Positions 41,364-49,652 of a stretch of 64,000 nt of DNA are shown in pieces; the stretch's first letter is position 1, and every line of letters starts with the position of its first letter. The stretch comes from Alcaligenaceae bacterium (lineage in GTDB: Bacteria; Pseudomonadota; Gammaproteobacteria; Burkholderiales; Burkholderiaceae_B). Below the pieces are notes generated by a model. It saw only the letters and a list, made by a program, of their open reading frames with translations, was not told the DNA's origin and ran no database searches. The DNA is taken from positions 81,477 to 145,476 of the forward strand of contig JACCEP010000010.1 in the NCBI GenBank assembly GCA_013416395.1, in the 5' to 3' direction. Position numbers and translations under genes: made by a program.

Positions 41364-43043
41364 TTATTGTGGCTTTACACGTGAGGCATGTGAGCGGGCA
41401 AGCGCGTGAATTTTGTCGAAATCCATGCGACCAAGTGCGGTAATTACAGCCGACCTGAAATCCTGATATTCAGGGTTCTGCACCAATGGTGAACTGACCC
41501 AGTCTTCAATCTCGCTATACCGGCCTTCTTTGGCATAGGTGGCCAATTGCTCGCACAGGTTTGAGGGCGGGGCGGTGTAGCATCGTGGTAGCCCGTGCAG
41601 TACCGCATCGTTATAAATAACGTCCGCGTGTACGCTTGAGATTGCGCCCACCGTACTAGTTCGCTGAGAATCCGACGTGGCTGTAGGCCGCCAGCCTTGT
41701 TTTATCGCGTTTATTTCACTGGCCTTAACTCGTAGCGTCAACGAAAAGCAACTGCCTTTCCCATACTCGCTGTTGACCTCCAGTTTGCCGTGCAACTTAC
41801 TGGCGATGCGCTGAGCAATGTACAAGCCCAGGCCAGTGCCTTCACGCTCAAGATCAAAACGCTGGTAAGGATCGAAAAGCTTGGCTTGATGATGGGCCTC
41901 GATGCCCGAGCCGGTATCGTAAACCTCAAAGTAAAGTAGGGCCCAGCCCGGATCATCGCCCAAATCTCTTACATGCAGTGCGACACTTCCCTGATGCGTG
42001 GCTAACGCGGCATTTGATAGCAGATTGAGCAACAACTGCTTTAGCCGACGTTCGTCACTATGGATCAGGCCAGGCAAATCCGTATGTACTATCAGAGAAA
42101 AGTGGATGTTGTGTTGCAGGCACCAGGCCTGGCCATGCAGGCATAATTCAGCAAGAAAAGGCCTGACCGGCATGGGATGCAAGCGTACACTTAGTGACGA
42201 ATTGTCTTCCCTTTGTTTGAGTATGTCTTCGATCAACGACATCTGGTAGTTGGTACTGCGCTCGATGGCGCTCATGTGTTCTATCTGCTCGGCAGTGGCT
42301 GTTTTCTGAAGCAAATACAGATTGCCCACGATGGTTGCAAGTGGGGCTCGCAAATCATGGCTGATTAAACTGAGCCGTTCCAGATTGGTTTGCTTCTGAA
42401 CATAATGGCGCTGAATGATGGTAATGATTAACGCCAGAAAGAATACCAACGAAAAAGCGTAAATCGACAAGGTGGTAACTACCCAATAAGTGCTTTGATC
42501 AAAGCCGTAGCTGTCAGTTGATCTCATCCCTTGAAGAAGCATTCGCGGCGGTGTGGCAAGCGCAAACAGCACCAATGCGTAAAGGGTAACTTTTTCGGCC
42601 AGCAAACCCTTGCTCAGGTTGCGTGCCAGATAGGCGCCATGAATAAAAAGTATAGAAACCGCGCCGTGTAGCAAGTATGAGCGTATTGCTCCATCTGGCT
42701 GCACCACCAGAAAATAGGCACGACAGGCCATAGCTATGGTCACAATGACAACTGGTATGCCGTATTGATATGTGCTGCCCGAAAGCTCGACGACGCCTCG
42801 TGAAAAAATAGTGACTGCCATTAAATACATCAAGCCACTGAAGATGACGTTTACTGCATAATTGGCGGGCACCAGAATGATTTGAGAGGTGATCCCTAAG
42901 GCATAAGTCAGATAGCCCAGGCCAAACAAAAGCAGGTAGCGCGAGCGTTGCTTGTCACCATGCCATAGCGCCAGCAGAGCAATCGCGATGAGGATGACGA
43001 CCAGCGGGTGGCCAAGAGCAAGAAGAGTACCGCTGTTGTTCAT
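41364..43043 (-). CDS. Orphan membrane sensor histidine kinase with C-terminal extension
   Basis: A 559-residue kinase. About seven hydrophobic segments fill the first 230 residues, then the H-box LISHDLRAPLATI, the N-box LLLNLLSNAA, the G1 motif YDTGSGIEAHH and the G2 motif EGTGLGLYIAQRI. After the ATPase domain there are roughly 115 further residues: a variable linker and a helical terminus (EDWVSSPLVQNPEYQDFR) without a receiver-domain Asp. No response regulator is adjacent, so its partner is elsewhere. I used the ATG at 43043; a GTG at 43106 is in frame. The ligand is unknown. Confidence 0.85.
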   Translation of the reverse strand: MNNSGTLLALGHPLVVILIAIALLALWHGDKQRSRYLLLFGLGYLTYALGITSQIILVPANYAVNVIFSGLMYLMAVTIFSRGVVELSGSTYQYGIPVVIVTIAMACRAYFLVVQPDGAIRSYLLHGAVSILFIHGAYLARNLSKGLLAEKVTLYALVLFALATPPRMLLQGMRSTDSYGFDQSTYWVVTTLSIYAFSLVFFLALIITIIQRHYVQKQTNLERLSLISHDLRAPLATIVGNLYLLQKTATAEQIEHMSAIERSTNYQMSLIEDILKQREDNSSLSVRLHPMPVRPFLAELCLHGQAWCLQHNIHFSLIVHTDLPGLIHSDERRLKQLLLNLLSNAALATHQGSVALHVRDLGDDPGWALLYFEVYDTGSGIEAHHQAKLFDPYQRFDLEREGTGLGLYIAQRIASKLHGKLEVNSEYGKGSCFSLTLRVKASEINAIKQGWRPTATSDSQRTSTVGAISSVHADVIYNDAVLHGLPRCYTAPPSNLCEQLATYAKEGRYSEIEDWVSSPLVQNPEYQDFRSAVITALGRMDFDKIHALARSHASRVKPQ

Positions 43044-43224
43044 AAGGGGGGTCTCTGCGCGTGGATCAGGCTTGGACTCGCTCGGTGCCCGGGCAACTGA
43101 AATCACGATGTGCCATTAGACGGCCAGTTTGTACAGGATGCAGGGCTGTGGTCAATGTGGCGCCATTGTAGGTGATTGGGCAGGAGGCGAGCCCGCATCG
43201 CGTATAACCCGTTATTGCATCTCT

Positions 43225-43390
43225 GAAGAGCTACGTCGAAAAAGATACGACGGAAGAGGTGTTTCGGAAAGAATATGACGGAAAGGTTACGACTGAAGAG
43301 CTACGTCGAAAAAGATATGGCGCAAGATGTATATCGGAAAGAATACGACGGCAAAGTTACGACGGAAGATTTCCGACGAAAAAGCTATAT
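43225..43390. repeat. 70-bp tandem repeat, about 2.4 copies
   Basis: Units start at 43225, 43295 and 43365, each beginning GAAGAGCTACGTCGAAAAAG or a diverged form, with CGGAAAGAATA(T/C)GACGG in the middle. The period is not a multiple of three, so it is not a coding repeat. It lies between the divergent histidine kinase and lipoprotein genes. Short words (GACGGAA, CGAAAAAG) recur within each unit. Confidence 0.85.
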
Positions 43391-43604
43391 AGGAAGATCT
43401 ATATAGCAAGGTCTATATCGGCTTGCGGTGGGCGTGCCAAGTGCGGTGTGTGTCGCCTAAATATATTTTTACGCCAGTCCTGGCCATAACAGTGGTATTA
43501 CTTTTGATCTGCAACACCGTTCGTTTAGACGGGGACAAATGGCCGAGACCTACCTATTATGGGAACTTTGTTTACTTGCTGGCGTCGCACGCACGCCAAA
43601 TGAA

Positions 43605-44102
43605 ATGATGAAAGCAATGATAAGCGCCTTGGTATTGAGCCTATCCGTCATTATCCTGGCGGGCTGCAGCGATGCGGCTAGTAGCCAAGTACCGAAAGTG
43701 GGCAAGACCTATCAAGAGAAACTGGACAAGGCTTGGGACACAGCGGGTAAAGGCGAGGCGCCCGTTTTTGCGTGTGCGACGGTTGTTGGGACGGCGGTTG
43801 GCATGCAGTCGGCAGGCAAGGGGAACAAATCAGAGGCCGTGCAAGCCTATGAGGCCTGTTATGTTGACGTGTTTGTGCACTACGCCAATACATTCATGAA
43901 GACGGGCGACCATGCCAAACTTGATGGCAGTGGACCGCCAAGGGGTTGTATAGAGTTGTTTAAGTCTTATGTTGTTCACACGAATTCTCTGGGTAATTTC
44001 GCAAAAGACTTTGAAATAGACCCCCAAACTTTGAAGAAAAAGATACTTGCAAATTTCGATGAGAAGGCAGCTTTATGCCTGCCATTGATTTCGAGCATGT
44101 AG
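43605..44102 (+). CDS. Lipoprotein of unknown function upstream of the VWA gene
   Basis: A 165-residue lipoprotein with a signal peptide and lipobox LAGCSDA. The mature part is mostly helical and contains four Cys (VFACATVVG, AYEACYVDVF, PRGCIELF, ALCLPL), which could form two disulfides. I do not recognise a family. The gap to the VWA gene is 31 bases on the same strand, so they are probably one operon and may act together in the periplasm. The ATG at 43605 (MMKAMISALVL) is chosen because the preceding residues from 43539 are not signal-like. Confidence 0.7.
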   Translation: MMKAMISALVLSLSVIILAGCSDAASSQVPKVGKTYQEKLDKAWDTAGKGEAPVFACATVVGTAVGMQSAGKGNKSEAVQAYEACYVDVFVHYANTFMKTGDHAKLDGSGPPRGCIELFKSYVVHTNSLGNFAKDFEIDPQTLKKKILANFDEKAALCLPLISSM

Positions 44103-44133
44103 CCTCGACCCATATGGAAATCAGGATATATTA

Positions 44134-46770
44134 ATGAGACTATTGCAACGCTTTGTGCTGGTAGGCCTGTTGGCCTTATTGAGTAACGTCGCAACGGCGG
44201 CTGATCAGGCCATGATCGTGCTTGATGCCTCAGGTTCCATGTGGGGGCAGATTGACGGCAAGCCCAAGTTGCAAATTGCGCGTGAAGCGCTGGCAACCGT
44301 GCTTGAGAGCGTGCCGGCTGACATGGAGCTGGGCTTGATTGCATACGGCCACCGCGAAAAAGGTAACTGCAAGGACATTGAGCTTATTGTTGAGCCAGCG
44401 GCGGGCACAGGCCCGGCCATTGCGCAGGCGGCGGCCAAGATGAAGTTTTTGGGCAAAACGCCACTGACCGCATCCGTTAAGCAGGCGGCCGAAGTACTGC
44501 GTTATACCGAAGAAAAAGCAACCGTCATCCTGATTACCGATGGCCTCGAAAACTGCAGTGCCGACCCATGCGCGCTAGGTGCCGAGCTGGCCAGCCAGGG
44601 CATAGACTTTACGGCTCATGTGGTTGGCTTTGACCTTACCGATGCAGAAGGCAAGCAAGTAGCCTGTCTGGCTGAAAGCACGGGCGGCAAATACCTGGCG
44701 GCATCCAATGCTGACCAACTGCGCGCTGCATTGCTAAGCACAGTTATTGAGCCCACGAAAAAGGTTGAGCCAGAGGCGAAAAAAGAAGAACCGCTGGTAC
44801 TGCCTAAAGCCACGTTGACGCCTGATGAAACCGTCTCTATAGGCGATGATGTGCAGGTTAGCTGGACGGGGCCGAATGCAGAGCATGATTACATCGATAT
44901 CGTGCCCCACGACTACAAAGACACACACGGCGAGCTTTCATATACATATACAAAGGACGGCTCGCCGCTGAGCGTCAGGGCACCCGGCAAGCCCGGTGAA
45001 TACAAGGTGCGTTATATCTGGCGTGGCACTGATGATAAGCGTCATGTGCTCGCAGAGGCAGCGTTGCCGGTTACTGATAGTGAGGTCGCGCTGGTTGCAC
45101 CCAGTACAGTTCAGGCAGGCAGCTTTGTTCCCGTTAAATGGAAGGGCCCGGCCAATGAGGGTGACTACATTGATCTGGTTCCTCAAGGGTTCAAGCGTAC
45201 CGGTGGTGAATTAAGTTATGCCTACACGGGTGAAAAGCCCGAGATTGAGCTGCGTGCACCGGCAAAGCCTGGAAATTTTGAGATTCGGTACGTTCTAAAG
45301 GCTCCAGATAAAAAGCGGGTACTGGCGACTGTACCGCTTGAGGTGACCGAGGCCGTTGCAACCCTGTCTATTCCTGAAACCATCGAGGCGGGCGCCGTGT
45401 TGCCGGTTTTCTGGACGGGGCCGGCAGGCGAAAAAGACTATGTTGATCTGGTTCCGGCGGATCATAAACGCATAGGCGGCGAACTTACGTATTTTTACAC
45501 TGCAAGCTCGGAAGACGGCGAAACCGGCGAGCTGACGGTGCCGACCAAGCCAGGGCCGTACCTGGTGCGCTATGTATTGCGTGGCTCAGGTGCTGACAGT
45601 GTTGTAGCCAGCCAGCCTTTTACTGTTACGGCCGCAGAGGCAAGCGTGAAGGCCCCTGAAAGCGTAGAGGCAGGGTCCAAGTTTGAGGTGGAGTGGACGG
45701 GCCCAGCCGGTGAAAAAGACTACATTGATCTTGTGCCTGCTGACCACAAGCGCATAGGCGGCGAAATCACGTACTTCTACACAAAACCGCTGGAAGCGGG
45801 TGAGCCAGGCGAGCTGAAGGCACCCACCAAGGCAGGGCAGTATTTGGTGCGCTACGTTCTGAAAGGTTCGGGTGCAGGCAGCGTCATTGCCAGCCAACCG
45901 CTCACTGTTACGGTCGCAGAGGCAAACGTGAAGGCCCCTGAAAGCGTCGAGGCAGGGTCCAAGTTTGAGGTGGAGTGGACGGGCCCAGCCGGTGAAAAAG
46001 ACTACATCGATCTCGTGCCTGCTGACCACAAGCGCATAGGCGGCGAAATCACGTACTTCTACACAAAACCGCTGGAAGCAGGTGAGCCAGGCGAGCTGAA
46101 GGCACCCACCAAGGCAGGGCAGTATCTGGTGCGCTACGTTCTGAAAGGTTCGGGTGCAGGCAGCGTAATTGCCCGCCAACCGCTCACTGTTACGGCCGCA
46201 GAGGCAAGCGTGAAGGCCCCTGAAAGCGTAGAGGCAGGGTCCAAATTTGACGTGGCCTGGACGGGCCCAGCCGGTGAGAAAGACTACATCGATCTCGTGC
46301 CTGCTGACCACAAGCGTGTAGGCGGGCACATCACGCACTTTACGCCCAAGTCGCTCGAAGCAGGTGAGCCAGGTGAGATGAAAGCACCGACCAAGGCAGG
46401 GCAGTATTTGGTGCGCTACGTTCTGAAAGGTTCGGGTGCAGGCAGCGTAATTGCCCGCCAACCGCTCACTGTTACGGCCGCAGAGGCAAGCGTGAAGACC
46501 CCTGAAAGCGTAGAGGCAGGGTCCAAATTTGAGGTGGAGTGGACGGGCCCAGCCGGTGAAAAAGACTACATCGATCTCGTGCCTGCTGACCACAAGCGTG
46601 TAGGCGGGCATATCACGCACTTTACGCCCAAGTCGCTCGAAGCAGGCGAGCCAGGTGAGATGAAAGCACCGACCAAGGCAGGGCAGTATCTGGTTCGCTA
46701 CATTCTGCAAGGTTCAGGTCCTGGCAGCGTAATAGCCACCCACCCATTTAAGGTGACTGCTGCTGATTGA
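44134..46770 (+). CDS. Secreted VWA-domain protein with seven tandem beta-domain repeats
   Basis: An 878-residue exported protein: signal peptide (to about residue 23), then a von Willebrand A domain with the MIDAS start VLDASGSMWGQ (Asp31) and ILITDGLENC, to about residue 205. After a charged Lys/Glu linker come seven repeats of about 94 residues, each of the type (S)VEAG..F.V.WTGPAGEKDYIDLVPADHKR, ending LVRYVL.GSG..SVIA. The last four are nearly identical at DNA level. The metal-dependent VWA domain and repeated sandwich domains suggest a periplasmic or surface binding protein. The partner may be the lipoprotein encoded just upstream. The exact role is unknown. Confidence 0.85.
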   Translation: MRLLQRFVLVGLLALLSNVATAADQAMIVLDASGSMWGQIDGKPKLQIAREALATVLESVPADMELGLIAYGHREKGNCKDIELIVEPAAGTGPAIAQAAAKMKFLGKTPLTASVKQAAEVLRYTEEKATVILITDGLENCSADPCALGAELASQGIDFTAHVVGFDLTDAEGKQVACLAESTGGKYLAASNADQLRAALLSTVIEPTKKVEPEAKKEEPLVLPKATLTPDETVSIGDDVQVSWTGPNAEHDYIDIVPHDYKDTHGELSYTYTKDGSPLSVRAPGKPGEYKVRYIWRGTDDKRHVLAEAALPVTDSEVALVAPSTVQAGSFVPVKWKGPANEGDYIDLVPQGFKRTGGELSYAYTGEKPEIELRAPAKPGNFEIRYVLKAPDKKRVLATVPLEVTEAVATLSIPETIEAGAVLPVFWTGPAGEKDYVDLVPADHKRIGGELTYFYTASSEDGETGELTVPTKPGPYLVRYVLRGSGADSVVASQPFTVTAAEASVKAPESVEAGSKFEVEWTGPAGEKDYIDLVPADHKRIGGEITYFYTKPLEAGEPGELKAPTKAGQYLVRYVLKGSGAGSVIASQPLTVTVAEANVKAPESVEAGSKFEVEWTGPAGEKDYIDLVPADHKRIGGEITYFYTKPLEAGEPGELKAPTKAGQYLVRYVLKGSGAGSVIARQPLTVTAAEASVKAPESVEAGSKFDVAWTGPAGEKDYIDLVPADHKRVGGHITHFTPKSLEAGEPGEMKAPTKAGQYLVRYVLKGSGAGSVIARQPLTVTAAEASVKTPESVEAGSKFEVEWTGPAGEKDYIDLVPADHKRVGGHITHFTPKSLEAGEPGEMKAPTKAGQYLVRYILQGSGPGSVIATHPFKVTAAD
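45640..46767 (+). repeat. Four near-identical 282-bp tandem repeats within the VWA gene
   Basis: Units begin at 45640, 45922, 46204 and 46486 and are exactly 282 bases (94 codons) each. Long stretches are identical between units, including third codon positions. The last two share a variant segment (GGHITHFTPKSLEAGE) that differs from the first two (GGEITYFYTKPLEAGE). This indicates recent duplication or gene conversion. Confidence 0.95.
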
Positions 46771-46832
46771 AAATTTCGTGTTCGCAGTAATTTCAGCGTA
46801 GTCGTCAGCTGACGAGTATGAGCGTACAAGAA

Positions 46833-46868
46833 AACAAGGCACTGCATCCAGCGACGTAGTGCCTTGTT
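46833..46868. terminator. Bidirectional terminator hairpin
   Basis: AACAAGGCACT (46833-46843) pairs with AGTGCCTTGTT (46858-46868), a perfect 11-bp stem with a 14-base loop. On the minus strand it is followed by TTCTTG after the stem, on the plus strand by AACG, so the U-tract is better for the leftward transcript of the gene at 46918. It lies between convergent genes. Confidence 0.75.
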
Positions 46869-46917
46869 AACGCTTAGGCCCCAATTGTCACGGTTGGCCT
46901 GTTGCTTCTGCAGTTGT

Positions 46918-47253
46918 TCAGCTGGCTGCCTGGCAGCCCAGCAAATCTTTATCAGTGATGACCCAGCGATCAGAGCCGTCGATGGTTACGTCTTCCAGCA
47001 CACACTTGTCACCGTCTTCGTCGACCAACATAACATCCCAGTCGCCTCGGTCTACGCCATCCAAAGTAAGCGAGTCGCCGTTTTCCAGCACTTCGCTTCC
47101 CAAGTGATCTTCTCCCCAGCTTTTTTGGCTGGCAGGCGAAAAGTAAACCTCATGAATTTCCCACGAGGACTTGTTAACGAACTCAACGCTGGCAGCCAAC
47201 GCGATGGTGGGCGCACACAGCGCGGCCGTCAATGCAAAACGCCATAACTTCAT
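46918..47253 (-). CDS. Small secreted beta-rich protein of unknown function
   Basis: A 111-residue exported protein with signal peptide ending IALAAS. The mature part reads FVNKSSWEIHEVYFSPAS, then WGEDHLG, VLENGDSLTL, DWDVMLVDEDGDKCVLEDV, a conserved pattern found in many proteobacterial secreted proteins that are sometimes misnamed argininosuccinate lyase. Two Cys near the end may form a disulfide. The acidic surface suggests Ca2+ binding, but no canonical site is seen. The ATG has GGAG six bases upstream. It is monocistronic. Confidence 0.78.
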   Translation of the reverse strand: MKLWRFALTAALCAPTIALAASVEFVNKSSWEIHEVYFSPASQKSWGEDHLGSEVLENGDSLTLDGVDRGDWDVMLVDEDGDKCVLEDVTIDGSDRWVITDKDLLGCQAAS

Positions 47254-47435
47254 ATCTCACTCCGTGATTCTTGTTTAAAACTATATTGGTAGAAACAAAA
47301 CGTATCGAAGTATAACTGCGGATATGAGGGCGTGCGGGGCCTATTCCAATGAATTAATTGATTCGTTGGGATAGCTCTTTATGCGAGGCAGATTAGGCGA
47401 TGACAGACGCAATAGATCAGCCCACTGCAGCGATC

Positions 47436-48254
47436 TCAGTCGCCGTCTGTTGGGGGAACAATAAGCACATCCATTTGGGCGCGGCTTAAAACCTGTGTGG
47501 CTACGCTGCCCAACACAAGTCTTTTCAGACCTGGACGCCGGCTGCCCAGAATAATGAGATCAGCGTCAAGGCGCTCAGCGAGCGCGATAAGGGTGGCGGC
47601 CGGGCTGGTTTCAATTTGGACGGGGCTGGTGCGTCCTCTGAGGCCGGTTTTCGTCATTTCTGCTCGAAGCTGTTTGTTCAGCTCGCTGTGCTGGTCGGCC
47701 ATGTGTTGGCTAACGTTGGCCATCGTATACGTCGATGCCTGCACCATCATGTTCAACTCGGGGGAGTCATAGGCGTAGACCACCTCGCAGTGTGTGGAAA
47801 CATCGGCAATTGCCTTGGCCATCCGCAGAATGTCTGCAGGTCGGTGCAACACATCAACCGCTACCAATATGCGACGATACACGCCGGCAGCAGGGGTTTT
47901 CACCACGAGCACGGGTGCTTTCACTTGTCGGATAATGCGCTCGCCCGTGGTGCCGGTAAACAGTTCGCCTGCCGTGCGACGACGAGGTTGGCCAAGCACG
48001 AGCAAATCGACATCTTGCGCCAGACGCGTAATGATCTCGCACGCATCGCCCGGCATAGTTTCCATTGGCATGCAACGGTCGTCAGGCGCCGCACTGTTGG
48101 CGGTAGCAGGTGTTGCTTGACGCGGTTTGTTTGTGCGCTCTGGCACATGCACGGTACGGAGTTTGGCGTTAAAGAATGCTGACAACTGCCGGGCGCGTTG
48201 CTGAGCAAGTTCAGACTCAGAGGAAAGGTCAGTGGCGAAAAGAATAGTGTTCAT
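47436..48254 (-). CDS. Tandem universal stress protein (UspA, two domains)
   Basis: A 272-residue cytoplasmic protein of two Usp domains. The first starts NTILFATDLSSES and ends IRQVKAPVLVVK; the second starts YRRILVAVDVLHRP and ends with the ATP-binding-like pattern ILGSRRPGLKRLVLGSVATQVL and DVLIVPP. The G-x2-G-x9-G(S/T) motif is partly kept in the second domain. Tandem Usp proteins respond to starvation, oxygen limitation or membrane stress. It is a single gene; no FNR-type site was found upstream by eye. Confidence 0.88.
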   Translation of the reverse strand: MNTILFATDLSSESELAQQRARQLSAFFNAKLRTVHVPERTNKPRQATPATANSAAPDDRCMPMETMPGDACEIITRLAQDVDLLVLGQPRRRTAGELFTGTTGERIIRQVKAPVLVVKTPAAGVYRRILVAVDVLHRPADILRMAKAIADVSTHCEVVYAYDSPELNMMVQASTYTMANVSQHMADQHSELNKQLRAEMTKTGLRGRTSPVQIETSPAATLIALAERLDADLIILGSRRPGLKRLVLGSVATQVLSRAQMDVLIVPPTDGD

Positions 48255-48588
48255 AACACGCAGGCTTTTTCAATACGTCAATGCTCAGCTCAGTTCAAGA
48301 AAGAGCGAGCGAAAATACGCTGCACGCATACCGATGCCGCAGCCTGAGACAGCGCGTTCCATGATAAGACAGATTTAGCGCACGCGTTGGTGAGGGGGAT
48401 TGCGGAGGCCTGACCCGTGCGTTGGTTATAGCGATTGCGTTGGGTCTTGGAAGTACAGTAGGGGGTTTTTAGTGCCGTTGAGCATTAGGCTGGCGCCTGT
48501 AATGCTTTGGCTAGATACGGTGTTTGCTCTGGCTGCCGGACCGATAACAAGATGCAATATCGATCAGGCAAAGCAGAAACACGATGTT
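48255..48588. other. Gene-free region between usp and tRNA-fMet
   Basis: About 330 bases upstream of the universal stress protein and downstream of the tRNA. No conserved protein, repeat array or clear terminator is visible. It presumably contains the usp promoter. Confidence 0.4.
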
Positions 48589-48665
48589 TGGTTGCGGGGA
48601 CAGGATTTGAACCTGTGACCTTCGGGTTATGAGCCCGACGAGCTGCCAGACTGCTCCACCCCGCG
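48589..48665 (-). tRNA. tRNA-fMet (CAT), initiator
   Basis: On the minus strand a 77-base tRNA begins CGCGGGGTGGAGCAG and ends GTCCCCGCAACCA, with CCA encoded. The anticodon loop reads CTCATAAC (anticodon CAT), flanked by the three G-C pairs GGG/CCC typical of initiator tRNA. The C1/A72 mismatch at the end of the acceptor stem also marks an initiator. The T arm GGTTCAAATCC is standard. Confidence 0.96.
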
Positions 48666-48837
48666 TCTGAAGAATGAGATTTTACCCTATATTTTTTTTT
48701 CGTGCTTGGAATGGGCGACAATATGTTTTTCTGGTCCAATAGCGCCTGTGTCGAAGTAGCAAAAAACGGCTTCTGCTGGCGTTATGCCAGCACTATTAGT
48801 CATCAGTTAATCACCAATTAATCTTTATGGAATCCGA

Positions 48838-49551
48838 ATGCGTCTGGATAAGTATCTTTGCGAAAGCTCCGACCTGACACGCTCGCTGGCGCGCTCTGCC
48901 CTGGCCAGGGGCGAAATTACCGTCAACGGCGAAGTGGTCAAGCGGGGTACGTTTGTTGTGCAGGAGGGCGATCAGGTGCAATGGGATGGCGAACCGCTTG
49001 AAATTATCGGTCTGCGCTACATCATGCTGAACAAACCCGCCGGTTATGAGTGCAGTCTTAAAAACAGCCAACACCTTCCTGTAATGGACTTGCTAGACGT
49101 CGACAAGCGTGATCGGCTGCACACAGTTGGCCGTCTCGATGTAGACACCACAGGGCTAATCCTGATTACCGATGATGGGCAGTGGACGCATCGCATCATC
49201 TCTCCGCGCCATCGTTGTGACAAGGTTTATCTCGCTACGCTGGCAGAACCATTGTCTGAAGACGCCGAAGAACGTTTTGCGGCTGGAATTCTTTTAGAAG
49301 GCGAAGATAAAGTCACTCTACCTGCCGTGCTAGAACGTGTGGAAGAGCGCCTTGCGCGACTGACCATACAAGAGGGCAAGTACCATCAGGTCAGGCGCAT
49401 GTTCGCAGCACTGGGCAACCATGTGACGGCTCTGCATCGAGAACGCATCGGCCCGGTCGCCCTGGACGATGACCTGCAGCTGGGCGAATCGCGTTACCTG
49501 ACGCCAGCCGAGGTGACGGCTTTGGCGCAAGCAGACGATTCGCCGTCGTAG
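48838..49551 (+). CDS. rsuA: 16S rRNA pseudouridine synthase RsuA
   Basis: A 237-residue RsuA-family enzyme that forms pseudouridine 516 in 16S rRNA. It has an N-terminal S4 RNA-binding domain (MRLDKYLCESSDLTRSLAR), then the catalytic motif GRLDVDTTGLILITDDG with Asp101, then KVYLATLAEPL and EGKYHQVRRMFAALGNHVTALHR. The length equals the usual RsuA length. The start ATG at 48838 gives the conserved MRLDK. It is a single gene. Confidence 0.92.
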   Translation: MRLDKYLCESSDLTRSLARSALARGEITVNGEVVKRGTFVVQEGDQVQWDGEPLEIIGLRYIMLNKPAGYECSLKNSQHLPVMDLLDVDKRDRLHTVGRLDVDTTGLILITDDGQWTHRIISPRHRCDKVYLATLAEPLSEDAEERFAAGILLEGEDKVTLPAVLERVEERLARLTIQEGKYHQVRRMFAALGNHVTALHRERIGPVALDDDLQLGESRYLTPAEVTALAQADDSPS

Positions 49552-49652
49552 CCGCGCAAGTGTGGGGCGCTGTTTGCCTTCGAACCCATGATATTTGGAC
49601 CCGATTTATGGTGGCAAACTGTAAAAGCAATGTCAGGCGAGCATCCAGACTA

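Noticed and set aside
43259..43489. Short frame across the 70-bp repeats
   Set aside because: The repeat period is not a multiple of three, and the translation is Arg/Lys/Tyr-rich without a domain.
45586..46710. 374-residue minus-strand repetitive protein
   Set aside because: It is the exact antisense of the 282-bp coding repeats in the VWA gene, which has a signal peptide and MIDAS motif on the plus strand.
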